Both the position numbers and the translations under genes were made by a program. From assembly GCA_937919925.1 (NCBI GenBank), contig CALFOT010000011.1, positions 25,743-89,742 of the forward strand: a stretch of DNA of 64,000 nucleotides, written 5' to 3'. The DNA is from an uncultured bacterium. GTDB taxonomy: Bacteria > Planctomycetota > UBA1135. Numbering within the stretch: the first letter of the stretch is position 1; each line of letters opens with the position of its first letter. The notes beneath the pieces were generated by a model. That model was not told the DNA's origin and ran no database searches. It saw only the letters and a list, made by a program, of their open reading frames with translations. Below, in pieces: positions 1 to 9,600 of the stretch.

Positions 1-384
1 CTCACGTTCCTGCAACAAAGCCTCCAATAAAAATGGCGCCGTACCAATGCGTTGGCGTGCGACTGCAACGGCTGCTTCACCGACGGCCGGCAACAAAGCC
101 ATCTGCACCTTGCTGGCTAAGCGACACAACGCCGCCCAACCTGCGGCATCCAAGGCCAACACCTGAGCACTAACCCCTTCCACCAACAAACGCATGCCCA
201 ACAGTGGTTTGATGCCTTGCGCCACACATGCCTTTTGAAAAGGTACTGCCCCCCACAATCCATTGAGATCGGCCATACCCAGAGCGTCAATATTGCCTGC
301 CGCTGCACAAGCAGCCAACTCTTCGACCCGCGATGCGCCCCAATGGAACGACCAAGGCGTTGCTACAGAGAGTTGCGCAACCAC
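1..384 (-). CDS. dnaE2: Error-prone DNA polymerase III alpha (DnaE2-like), N-terminal fragment
   Basis: This gene is cut by the left edge, and only about 128 N-terminal codons are visible. The frame reads as a PHP-domain start: 'SFHWGASRVEELAACAAAG' followed by 'DALGMADLNGLWGAVPFQKA' and 'GIKPLLGMRLL'. This matches the usual DnaE order of an S-F-L-x-G-A-S-like motif, then a T-D-x-x-G-like motif, then I-K-P-I-x-G. The DnaE family extends primers; the DnaE2 branch does so at lesions. The proposed start is GTG at 384, which overlaps the end of dinB by about 20 nt, so the two are probably translationally coupled within the lexA operon. The metal-binding histidines normally found at the domain start are absent. 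Assignment to DnaE2 rather than DnaE1 rests on operon context. The gene is missing from the ORF track because it runs off the window. Confidence 0.72.
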   Translation of the reverse strand, partial: MVAQLSVATPWSFHWGASRVEELAACAAAGNIDALGMADLNGLWGAVPFQKACVAQGIKPLLGMRLLVEGVSAQVLALDAAGWAALCRLASKVQMALLPAVGEAAVAVARQRIGTAPFLLEALLQERE

Positions 385-1556
385 AAGCGATCCCCGCTTT
401 GTACCGACTGCTCACCGTATTTTTTGCGGATTTTATCCTGCACCGCAATACGTTCCCGTTGCACCACACGTTCTTTTTCAAACAGACCGCCTTGCCAAAA
501 ACCACGCTCTAAACCCGTAAAGCGCACGCCCAACAAACGCACCAGAGTGCGCCGTTTCAGCATGCGGTCTAGCTGCTGTTGCGCGACCTCCCACCATTCC
601 AAATCATGGTCACTCGGTGCTGGCAAAGTAAAATCACGCGTTTCGGTGACAAAATCGGCATAGCGCACTTTCACACTTAAGGTGCGCGCTAAAAAACCCT
701 CGGCGCGCAACTCTACGCAGGCCTTTTCGAGTAACTTTTGCAAGCGCCCGCGCAACACTTTGAGATCATCAAGATCTTCTGCAAAAGTGCGTTCATGCCC
801 CAGCGACTTACGTTCGGGGCGCTCCCAAGGCGGGCAAACAGGGGTTTCATCCACCCCGCGCGCGCGCCGCTGCATGGATGCACCATAACTTCCAAACACT
901 TCTTCTAGGAACCAGCCTGCAGTGCTGGCCAAAACCCCAAGTTGATCAATGTGGAAATCGCGCAACCGTTTGGCCGTCACCGGCCCAATGCCCGGCATCA
1001 CCTTCACCGGTAAAGGCGCAAAAAAACGCGGCTCCTGGCCAGGCCGGACATCGAATAAACCACACGGTTTGGCGAAACCCGAAGCCACTTTACTCACCAA
1101 ACGATTACTCGAAATACCAATGGTAAGATCCAACCGTAAACGCTCTTTGACCTCGCGACGCATCGAATCGGCCGCATCCAACGCATTGCCAAACAAATGA
1201 TGAGTGCCACTCAGATCCAAATAGGCCTCATCGACCGAGACTTTCTCAACGAGCGGAGTATAGTTGCCAATCAACTCAAAAACCGCCTTGGAAGCACGAC
1301 TATACATACCATGGCTGCCACCAACGCGAATCAAATCTGGGCATAAACGGAATGCTTGGCCCATTGGCATGGCCGAATGTACACCAAACTGGCGCGCCTC
1401 ATAAGAGGCTGCCGCCACCACGCCACGTGTTTCAGGTGAGCCGCCGACGACCACTGGCCGCCCATATAAACGCGGATCCAAAACCCTTTCTACCGACACG
1501 AAGAAGGCATCTAAATCCACGTGCAAAATTGAGCGCCCGTGGTTGGAAATATTCAC
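363..1556 (-). CDS. dinB: DNA polymerase IV (Y-family translesion polymerase)
   Basis: A 397-residue Y-family polymerase that copies past damaged bases. The palm catalytic motifs are intact: 'HVDLDAFFVSVE' near residue 12 and 'SVDEAYLDLSG' near residue 108 carry the metal-binding acidic residues. A helix-hairpin-helix thumb motif ('VMPGIGPVTAKRL') and a little-finger domain follow. Near the C-terminus 'QGGLFEKE' fits the QxxLF beta-clamp-binding motif. The active-site residues distinguish it from ImuB, the inactive Y-family protein usual in dnaE2 cassettes. The GTG start overlaps the stop of the upstream S24-like gene (GTGA), and dnaE2 follows with an overlap, so damage-inducible co-expression from the lexA promoter is likely. 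Confidence 0.93.
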   Translation of the reverse strand: MNISNHGRSILHVDLDAFFVSVERVLDPRLYGRPVVVGGSPETRGVVAAASYEARQFGVHSAMPMGQAFRLCPDLIRVGGSHGMYSRASKAVFELIGNYTPLVEKVSVDEAYLDLSGTHHLFGNALDAADSMRREVKERLRLDLTIGISSNRLVSKVASGFAKPCGLFDVRPGQEPRFFAPLPVKVMPGIGPVTAKRLRDFHIDQLGVLASTAGWFLEEVFGSYGASMQRRARGVDETPVCPPWERPERKSLGHERTFAEDLDDLKVLRGRLQKLLEKACVELRAEGFLARTLSVKVRYADFVTETRDFTLPAPSDHDLEWWEVAQQQLDRMLKRRTLVRLLGVRFTGLERGFWQGGLFEKERVVQRERIAVQDKIRKKYGEQSVQSGDRLWLRNSL

Positions 1557-1903
1557 GCCCCTTGATGGCCACTACCGAACTGACGTAAACGCCCAACCAC
1601 CACGCCCCGCACCTTGGCCGGCTGTTCATCCGATGGCGGCGGAAAACCACCGACGCCCTTAAAAGACAAGTCTTCCTGCACGCGCGCCAAAGCCAGCGTG
1701 CGCGCGAGGCCAGTCCACCACACAACCAAATCGCCAACTTCTACATCCACGCCCTCGGTGATTGCGAAAACATCGCCATCTTGAAGGTTTTCATCATCTG
1801 CGACGGCAACCCCGCGCAGGGCTAAGAAAAAGGTGTTCTTACGGTTGGCGAATTGCCCCGCCTGACCATCCATTTTGACTTCTTCTAACATGACTGCGCT
1901 CAT
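1553..1903 (-). CDS. LexA/S24-like domain protein lacking the catalytic dyad
   Basis: A 116-residue protein between lexA and dinB. Its core 'NLQDGDVFAITEGVDVEVGD' and the final 'VRGVVVGRLRQFG' line up by eye with the C-terminal peptidase domain of the neighbouring LexA ('GILDGDLLLVQQASSANSGE' and 'LAGRVVGVMRWW'). The position of the catalytic serine in LexA ('GDSM') is occupied by a Val-Ala stretch. The lysine region ('EATVKRY') corresponds to 'LALARV'. It therefore looks like an S24 beta-fold without protease activity and without a helix-turn-helix. A good Shine-Dalgarno (AAAGGAG) precedes the ATG, and the stop overlaps the dinB start. It could be a UmuD-like partner of the polymerases or a non-cleavable LexA partner; both are inference. 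Confidence 0.6.
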   Translation of the reverse strand: MSAVMLEEVKMDGQAGQFANRKNTFFLALRGVAVADDENLQDGDVFAITEGVDVEVGDLVVWWTGLARTLALARVQEDLSFKGVGGFPPPSDEQPAKVRGVVVGRLRQFGSGHQGA

Positions 1904-1929
1904 TTTTTTTTACTCTCCTTTGCCTCTCT

Positions 1930-2568
1930 TTATGCCCACCATCGCATCACGCCGACCACCCGGCCGGCCAGACTGAAATGATCCTCACGCCGCACCACAA
2001 TATCTTCCATGTTGGCATTTTCTGGCCGCAACACCACAAAATCCCGCTGCGGTAAATAACGCTTTACCGTGGCTTCCATAGCTTCGCCTTCGCCGATCAA
2101 AGCCACAACAATTTCACCGCTATTGGCGCTACTTGCCTGCTGCACAAGCAGTAAATCCCCATCCAAGATGCCGGCGTCGATCATCGAATCTCCCGCCACG
2201 CGCAGCGCAAAATCAGCCGCACTGCCAGCCAGGCGCGGCAAGCTCCCCTGGTGGTTTTCGAGCGCCAAAATGGGCAAACCCGCAGCAACCTGGCCCAAAA
2301 TAGGGATAGTTTCTGCCGAACTATGGCCGATATTTGTAGTGCAAAGATGAATGGACCGCGAAGAACGCCCCAATTTCAGATAACCCTTACGCTCCAGCGC
2401 CCGAAGATGAAAATCTGCGGTTTGCGGGCTTACACCAAGGCTAACTCCAAGCTCGGCACGCGTGGGCGGACGCCCCAAAGCTGCCAAAACTTGCTGGAGA
2501 GCCGCGAGTGCGGCGCGTTGGCGCGGACTCAGCGGTTCCAGATTCATGAGGTGGGCAGACACAGCCAT
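1930..2568 (-). CDS. lexA: LexA repressor (SOS regulator, S24 autoprotease)
   Basis: About 212 residues. The N-terminal winged helix-turn-helix covers residues 14-73 ('SPRQRAALAALQQVL' to 'ERKGYLKLG'). The Ala-Gly self-cleavage site is at about residues 96-97 ('QVAAGLP'), and the catalytic dyad is Ser128 ('GDSM') and Lys169 ('EATVKRY'). LexA represses damage-response genes until RecA filaments trigger self-cleavage. The ORF track starts at 2640, but that extension crosses the promoter. ATG 2568 lies 7 nt after a TATACT -10 box, which would give a leaderless mRNA; ATG 2547 is the alternative. No Shine-Dalgarno precedes either. It heads the cassette lexA - S24-like - dinB - dnaE2. Confidence 0.93.
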   Translation of the reverse strand: MAVSAHLMNLEPLSPRQRAALAALQQVLAALGRPPTRAELGVSLGVSPQTADFHLRALERKGYLKLGRSSRSIHLCTTNIGHSSAETIPILGQVAAGLPILALENHQGSLPRLAGSAADFALRVAGDSMIDAGILDGDLLLVQQASSANSGEIVVALIGEGEAMEATVKRYLPQRDFVVLRPENANMEDIVVRREDHFSLAGRVVGVMRWWA

Positions 2569-2575
2569 CTCGGCG

Positions 2576-2603
2576 AGTATATGACAAATATCATATAGCA
2601 CAA
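2576..2603 (-). promoter_or_regulatory. lexA promoter with candidate LexA operator palindrome
   Basis: On the minus strand a -35 box TTGTGC (2598-2603) is followed after 16 nt by a -10 box TATACT (2576-2581). Between and overlapping these is a perfect inverted repeat, TATATGA-N6-TCATATA (2578-2597). A palindrome filling the -35/-10 spacer of lexA is the classic position for autoregulation. The motif differs from the known E. coli (CTGT-N8-ACAG), Bacillus (GAAC-N4-GTTC) and alphaproteobacterial boxes. The same site lies about 50 bp upstream of the divergent gene at 2649. That LexA binds here is inference. Confidence 0.6.
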
Positions 2604-2648
2604 GCGCCAACCCTCCAAAAACGGTAACCAAGCTACACAAACGCTACG

Positions 2649-5600
2649 ATGACACTCATGCAAACGCCTGTACGGCTTGTACTTTTGGCACTGCTCGGCT
2701 CCTGCGCCAGCGCCACTTCCACAGCTCCGTCTGAAACTCCTCGTGGTGATCACGGTAGTACTTTCACCGACGTAGTCGATCAACCCGCGCAAGAACCTGC
2801 GCCCGCCATCCAGGAGCCCACAGCTGGCCCACTGCAAGAGCCCGTCGGCAGCACCAAGCCGCTGACAACAGCGCCACCGCCGCCGACTGAAGCGGATGCC
2901 GCCCAGCTCTACCTCAATGGCGATGTGCCCGCAGCACTTAAACTCTATACGCAGTTGATGGCGCGCACGATTACCGATTTACGCACAGCAGAGGCGCCGA
3001 CTCAACCGAACACCGCAGCCGACCCCATCGCTGCCGCACGTCTACGCGCCGAACTGGAGTGGCTCTTGGTGAGTTTCCGCAAAGCCGCCAAAATGAGCGG
3101 ACACGACGGACTATGTCGGGAGCTACTCGGCTCGCTCGCCATCAACGAAAGCGATGGCAACGTGTGGGCACTCACCCGTTGGTGCTACCCGCAAGCGGCG
3201 CAGGATCTCAGCAAACTCACCAACTGGCAGTTCGTCGGCCCGTTTGATAACGAACGTGGCGTGGCTCTTGATCGGCAGCTCGCACCCGAGACCGATCCCA
3301 ATAGCCTGACTGCTTTCGCTGGCAAAGTACGCCCGGTTGCTTGGCGTACCACACCGCCAACGTCGGCCGCCGATGGTGTGCTTGATTTTTCGCTGCTACT
3401 CACACCGGCGGAACAAACGGCTGTGATGCTGCGTACGTGGGTGAACTCCGCTATCGACCAAGACGCGTTCTTGATGCTGGGTATCGCCGGTGAAGCACGC
3501 GTGTGGCACGATGGCACCACGGTGCTGCATGCTGGCGGTGAACATGAGTTACATTTTGATGCGCTTGCTGCGCCACTCAAATTGCACGCCGGTTGGAATG
3601 AGATTGCCATGAAACTTGGCAGTCGTGATCATGCGCCGCGTTTCGAAGCGCGCTTGATTGACGCCGTAACCGGCCGCGCATTGCACCTCGAAGACAACTC
3701 CACTCCACCGGCCACGCTGCTGCCGCAAATCCTCAGCGCCGCGGATCCACAAAAAGTGATTTTGGCGCCTCCTGGAGCTATCGCCTATTACTTGGCGACC
3801 ACTTATGTTGCGCCCGAAAACGCAGAGGCTTACCATCGCTTGGGCGTTTTACAGGATTGGTACAAAACCGCGCCGAAATCGATGTTTCCAGGCCGCGAAG
3901 ACCTACGTACTGCTGTAGAACTGGCACCAACAGAACTACGCTATCGCGTCGATTACGCCACCGCGTTGTTCCCTGGAAAGGATATCGATGCCGCAGAAGC
4001 GGACCTAAATCCGTGGCTCCAACAAGCCCAATTGATTCTGGAGCAAGAGCCCGGCCAAGTGTTTACCAACTTGCAGCGCGTGATGGCGGTACTGCATTAC
4101 CAGCACATTGAAAATTTGGGGTTGGAGGCTATCGCCCGTTTAGAAGCCGCCGGTCATGAGGAACCGTGGCTGCTTCGTGCTAAGGCTGCTGTCTACGCTG
4201 CCTTTGACCACGATGACCTTGCGCATGCAACACAAATGCGCATTCTTGAGCATCCGCAGATTGATCAGTACCCAACGATTCAGCTGACCGCGGCACGCCA
4301 AGCGCTACGCCGAGGCAGCCCAGAGCTATTGGCAATCTTGCAGAAAACTTTCGCGGCGACCGACAACAACTACGCTTTCGCCAGCATCGTTGAGTGGCAG
4401 CGTCAACAACGCGCACAGTTTGATGCCACACTTGAGTTAAACGAACTCGAACAACTGATGGCGCGCCAGCCATGGAGTTCCGCAACCTTGCGTGACTGCG
4501 CCAAACGTTTCCAGTCGCAGGGTAATCTTGAGGTGGCGTTTGCATTGCTCGATCGCGCGCTAATGTTGAAGCCAGAGTCAGCTGCAAATTTGGCCTTGCT
4601 GGCGCGCCTGCATCTTGCCGCTGGGCAAATCGAAGAAACGATCATTGCGCTAGAGCAAGAGCTCAATATCGATTTTACCAACGAAGATGAGCAACGCTTA
4701 CTGGACCACCTCCAGTCGTTGGATGGTGCCACTTTTGATGCGCCTTATCACGAAAGTTTGGCTGCCATTTTGGAGCGCAACAACACTTCTGATGGCAACT
4801 TGGCCAGCGTCGATTACAGCCACGAATACCTGCTCTACCGCAGTGTGGTGCGCGTCAATCCAGACAGCACGGCTAGCCGCTACTATCGTAAAGTCATGCG
4901 CGTGTTGAACGTCAACGGCGTGCGCGAGCTAGATGAAATTACATTCCCATTCCGTTGGGGCGATGAAGATCTGCGCGTGCTCACCGTGAATGTCTTGCAC
5001 CCGGATGGCAGCACCGAAACCGCAAAAACCAACCGTGGTTGGCGCGCAAGCCAAGTGGATTTGCCACGCCTTCAAGTGGGCGACATCATCGATTTAGAGT
5101 GGAAAATCAGCGATCTCCACACCACCTACTTTGGCAAATACTTCGCCATTGATCACTCTATGACAGCAGATCGTTCGGTACCCACACACGAAAGCCAGTT
5201 GGTGCTTTTAGTGCCGGATGAACTGCCTTTGGAGTTCCATACGATTCGTTTGGAAGGCGCGCAAGCGGAAGTTGGCGCAACGGCTGCTTTTGGCACCAGC
5301 CATACTTGGACGGTGCACGATTTAGCACCCCAGCGGATTGAAAATTTGATGCCCCACGCCGAAGAAACAGTGGCGCGCGTGCAAGCTAGCTCCTACACCT
5401 CGTGGGATGATTTTGGCGCTTGGTGGTGGAACTTAATTGATGCCGGCATCACCGTATCTCCTGAGATGAAAACCAAAGTTGCCCAACTCACCGCAGACAA
5501 GCATGATCTGCGTGAACAGGTGGCGGCAATCTATGGGTTTGTTGCGAATGACATTCGTTACAACGCTTGGGAGTTCGGCGTACATGGTTATCAACCTTAC

Positions 5601-6668
5601 ACCGCGCCCGTCATCTTCAGCCGCCAATTTGGCGACTGCAAAGACAAATCCATTCTCCTGCGCGCCATGCTTTCGGAAATCGGCGTAGAAGCTTATCCAG
5701 TGCTCCTCTTGCGCTCGGCGGATGGTCGGCACGGTGGACGACGGCATGAAGAAGACCTGAGTTTGGCAATGGTCGATCACTTCAACCACTGCATCGCTTA
5801 CATTCCGGCGCAACAAGATTTGCCGGCAATGTTTGTTGACGGCACTGCACGCTTGCATCCGCTGGATGTGCTGCCATACGATGACCGCGGCGCGCAAGTG
5901 CTGGTGGTAAAGCCCGAGGGCATTGAACGCGTGCGTATCCCCTTCTCGGAGGCCGCCGACAACACCCGCGCCGAGCACTACACGATTTCCTATGAAAGCA
6001 ACGGCAGTGCTGCTGTCGAAATGTTTCTCACCCCGCAAGGCCGCTGGGATCCAACCTACCGCAATGCTTTTGCTGGTGGTGATCAAAAGCGTAAAGAAAC
6101 GGTCGAGAACATGTTGTCGGCCCAACTTGGTCCGCTGGATGGCGATGTGACTTACGACATTCAAGATGTGGAGCAACTCAACAACCCGCTGCGTCTGCTG
6201 TTCGGCGCCAAAGCCACTAGCCTGGCGCGCGTGGTTGATGGTCACCTAGAAATCCCGGCGATGCTGAACCCGCTCAATCTGCTGCAAAACACTGCCGCCG
6301 AAGCAGAACGTACTACCGATTTGCTGTTGGATAGCCCTTGGGTCCGCGCGATCACCATCGATGTTGAACTCCCTGAAGGTTGGAACATGGATGTACTGCC
6401 CGCGGCGATTGACGTCAGTAATCACGACGCCAGCTACCAGTGGAATGTGGTACGCAGCAAAACTGGCCTGCGCATTAGCGAACGTTATGCCCTGCTCACC
6501 CACCGCATCCCGGTGGCGCGTTACCCAGCTTTCCGCGCACTGTGCCGCGTCATCGATAACAGCCAAGACCGCTACTTGGAAGTAACTGCTTCACTGCCCC
6601 CGGAGACGGAAGAAACCCTCCAAGCTGTCCCTGTAGAAGCCTCCGTAAAAGATAAGGAGGACAAGTAA
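2649..6668 (+). CDS. Exported DUF3857/transglutaminase-like protein with repeat region (active-type)
   Basis: A 1339-residue protein with an N-terminal lipoprotein-type signal ('LLALLGSCAS') and a Pro/Glu-rich linker. A long helical, TPR-like region follows to about residue 690, then a DUF3857 domain at about 720-900 ('RYYRKVMRVLNVNGVRELDE', 'LPRLQVGDIIDLEW') and a transglutaminase-like fold. The cysteine of 'FGDCKDKS' (about 997), the histidine of 'DHFNHCIAY' (about 1047) and the aspartate of 'FVDGTAR' (about 1063) form a plausible triad. Such proteins are predicted to be periplasmic or outer-membrane anchored; substrates are not established. Its TAA overlaps the next start (TAATG), a paralogue of the same layout. 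It is divergent from lexA. ATG 2658 is an alternative start. Confidence 0.8.
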   Translation: MTLMQTPVRLVLLALLGSCASATSTAPSETPRGDHGSTFTDVVDQPAQEPAPAIQEPTAGPLQEPVGSTKPLTTAPPPPTEADAAQLYLNGDVPAALKLYTQLMARTITDLRTAEAPTQPNTAADPIAAARLRAELEWLLVSFRKAAKMSGHDGLCRELLGSLAINESDGNVWALTRWCYPQAAQDLSKLTNWQFVGPFDNERGVALDRQLAPETDPNSLTAFAGKVRPVAWRTTPPTSAADGVLDFSLLLTPAEQTAVMLRTWVNSAIDQDAFLMLGIAGEARVWHDGTTVLHAGGEHELHFDALAAPLKLHAGWNEIAMKLGSRDHAPRFEARLIDAVTGRALHLEDNSTPPATLLPQILSAADPQKVILAPPGAIAYYLATTYVAPENAEAYHRLGVLQDWYKTAPKSMFPGREDLRTAVELAPTELRYRVDYATALFPGKDIDAAEADLNPWLQQAQLILEQEPGQVFTNLQRVMAVLHYQHIENLGLEAIARLEAAGHEEPWLLRAKAAVYAAFDHDDLAHATQMRILEHPQIDQYPTIQLTAARQALRRGSPELLAILQKTFAATDNNYAFASIVEWQRQQRAQFDATLELNELEQLMARQPWSSATLRDCAKRFQSQGNLEVAFALLDRALMLKPESAANLALLARLHLAAGQIEETIIALEQELNIDFTNEDEQRLLDHLQSLDGATFDAPYHESLAAILERNNTSDGNLASVDYSHEYLLYRSVVRVNPDSTASRYYRKVMRVLNVNGVRELDEITFPFRWGDEDLRVLTVNVLHPDGSTETAKTNRGWRASQVDLPRLQVGDIIDLEWKISDLHTTYFGKYFAIDHSMTADRSVPTHESQLVLLVPDELPLEFHTIRLEGAQAEVGATAAFGTSHTWTVHDLAPQRIENLMPHAEETVARVQASSYTSWDDFGAWWWNLIDAGITVSPEMKTKVAQLTADKHDLREQVAAIYGFVANDIRYNAWEFGVHGYQPYTAPVIFSRQFGDCKDKSILLRAMLSEIGVEAYPVLLLRSADGRHGGRRHEEDLSLAMVDHFNHCIAYIPAQQDLPAMFVDGTARLHPLDVLPYDDRGAQVLVVKPEGIERVRIPFSEAADNTRAEHYTISYESNGSAAVEMFLTPQGRWDPTYRNAFAGGDQKRKETVENMLSAQLGPLDGDVTYDIQDVEQLNNPLRLLFGAKATSLARVVDGHLEIPAMLNPLNLLQNTAAEAERTTDLLLDSPWVRAITIDVELPEGWNMDVLPAAIDVSNHDASYQWNVVRSKTGLRISERYALLTHRIPVARYPAFRALCRVIDNSQDRYLEVTASLPPETEETLQAVPVEASVKDKEDK

Positions 6669-9600
6669 TGATTACCATTCTCGCCATTTCCACACTGCTG
6701 CTTGCTAGCCCAGCCGCAACTCTGCAAACAGCGCAAGTTTCTACCTCCAAGCTCAGCTCGGAATTAATTGTCGGCCACCCGGGTTTGTTCAACGGTGACG
6801 TGGATAGCGTGCGCAACGATCTGCTCGAAGCCATGCTCAACGATCGGTCGTCGCCGCTGCTTGGCGCCGCCGCCCATCAAGCTCTGTTGCTAAGCGAATA
6901 TTGTTCAACCAATATGGATCCAACTCTGTTGGCGCAGTTGATTGAAGGCGTCGATAACGGCGCCGCATCGGCCGACATTCGTAGCCTTTATATACAGGAG
7001 TTGCAACGCAGCCGCTTCCAAGATATCTCGCCCTTGCAGCTGCCACAGCGCCCACCACACCAGAATGATTTGTTCGATCACTGGTTCACCAATTGGCGTG
7101 TACTGCAGCCATGGGGCGAACTGGATCACCCTACCCCAATGCGCGCAGCCACCATCCCGCCCGATCCGCGGCAGCTGCAAGTGGTGGATCCGGCGAATGG
7201 CCAAACCCGCACTTGGCAAACTCTTACCCGCACCTCCAACCGCACTTGGATTCGGCCAGATAACCTAGCTTGGCAAAATGTCGGCTGTGGTTATGCCGCA
7301 CTTTGGGTGCGCGCTGAACCGCAAGTTGCCATGCTCGAACTGCATGCCGATGAAGCCATGCGTGCGTGGTGGAACGGCATGCCCACTTTCGAAGCTCTGC
7401 GTGAAGGTTTGCCCGAACGCAAAGACACCTTCCAAGCTTATGTGAATGTACAAGCTGGTTGGAACTTGCTGTTGGTCCAGTACGAAAACGGTCAGGACCT
7501 GTTTCTCGGCGGCCGCTTGTTGACGCGCGATGGCCGCTTGTTGCCATTCTATGAGTGGGAAGACGCAACCAGCGCCCCGGAGTTGCCTGCAGTGCCAATG
7601 CCTGCTGAAATTTTAGATTTGGCCTATTGGCAGCCGCTTGGCAATGATCCTTGGGATGTGATTTTGCGTTGCGCTTTAGCCTTGCATCACAATCGTGCCG
7701 ACTTGGCACTGGCGACTCCAGAACCACCGGCTATGAGCAACCAGCAAATGGCTGCATGGCTGAATTGGCAGCATCATGCTTACCGTCAGGCCTACCACTT
7801 ATCACCTTCTGTAGTGCGCAATCGCTTACTCGAAATTGAAGCGCGCAGTAGTGAATTAGCCTGCAATGATGTCGGCTTGGAACTCTTCGCAGCCGCTCGT
7901 TTGCAAGAAGAAGATAAACGAGAAGAAGCACTTACACTGACCCGTGCGCTCGTCGCAGCACACCCCGATATTTACGCTGCCCGTAGGCTAGAAGCGGCCA
8001 TTCTGCTCGAAATCGACCGCAGCGGCACTTTAGCCCAACCGGTGATTGAAGCGATAGCCGCCAGTTTTCCTCAAGCCGATTGGCCTTTGGAACAACTGGA
8101 GTCTTTTGCCACGGACCACGGCGACCGCGCGCGTGCTTTATTATACGCCAAAGCGCGCTTGACGACGAACACCGAAGGTGGCTGGAATCTGATTGATTTG
8201 TTACTCGAAAGCAGCGATCCCGAGCAAATTCAACTTGCTCATGATTTATTCGCTCGCGCCGCCTTCGAGGAGCCCGATCATTACAGCACCAAGCGCATAC
8301 AGCGCCAGCTGTGGCACATTGATGGCAAGCAAGATAAAGTGTTGGCGGAGTTGCGCGCCGAGGTCGTGCGCACGCCCAACTTTATCGATGCCTACCGCCG
8401 CTTGGCCGAGTATCAAATTCGTCATGGCGAGTTAGCCGCAGCCACCCAGGCCTACGAAACGATTTTGAATCTTGACCCAAGTAATGAACAGGCTTTACGA
8501 ACTCTAAAGGTGCTTGCGAACCAAGATGACGCCGCCGAATTTTTCGCCACTTTTGGTCCGGATGTCGCGGCGCAGTTGGCCCAGCGGCAAAGCATTGCTG
8601 GCGACAACTCCACCGCCATGCTGCTCGATAGTGGCATGGTTTACATGCTCGCCGACGGAGGCTTGATTTACCGCGTTCACAATCTCGATTTAGCCCTCGA
8701 CCGCAATGGCACCGAAGTTCTGCATGAAATGGGCGTGGTTGGCTCTCCGCAGCTAGCACGCATCATCACCAGTGATGGTGGGATTTTGGAACCCCACCAG
8801 GTTAATGATAGCTTTGTGATGCCTTCGCTTGATCCGGGTGATGTCATTGAAACCGTATACGACCGCTACATTCCCGGTTTATTTGGACTGGCTGCAAACC
8901 CTGGTATATGGAACTTTTCCTCCTTCGAACAACCGTTTGCGTTGAGTCGCTGGGTTATTTTTGTACCGAATGGTGCGCCAGGATTTTTGCGCGAACATAA
9001 TTTTGATGGTGGTCATGAGGTGCTTGATTGGAAGAATGGCAAAGTTCATATTTTCAATCGCGCCGAAAATGCCCGCCTGGAACCTGAGGTTCTGATGCCG
9101 TCGGAAATGGAACTCCTGCCGTGGGTTGCTTTTGGCAATGATACTCCCCTGGAACGGGTGGCAGAAAAATGGCGCACCTACTTCCTGTGGCAAACGTCGC
9201 TCCCCGCCGATACCGAACTTGAGCTGCGCACCTTCCTGGCAACCCTCGATCAATCGGGAAGCAATCTTGAAAAAGCACAACGTATTTACGCGGCCGTCAC
9301 CCAACTGATTTTGGATTTCAATGATGACGGGAACTTGGTGGATGTCTGGACTCTCAAGCGTGGCAACCCCACCTTCTTGTTGTCCGCTCTGTACCGTCTG
9401 GCCGGCATCCCCCATGAGTGGTCTTTGCTGCAAACGAGTGCACCGGAACTGAAGGAAAATCCTCTCACCCCCTTCACCAGCGGCGCCGACTTCGTCTACC
9501 CAGCTCTGCGCGTTGCGGAAGCGGGCGCCGAGCCTGTGTGGATGTTGTTGTTGACGCGCGGCACACCCTTTGGCGAATTGAGCCCCGCCCTGCTTGGTGC

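Noticed and set aside
5433-6245. Long minus-strand ORF (270 aa)
   Set aside because: Shadow of the transglutaminase-like gene, with no recognisable motifs and no start signal.
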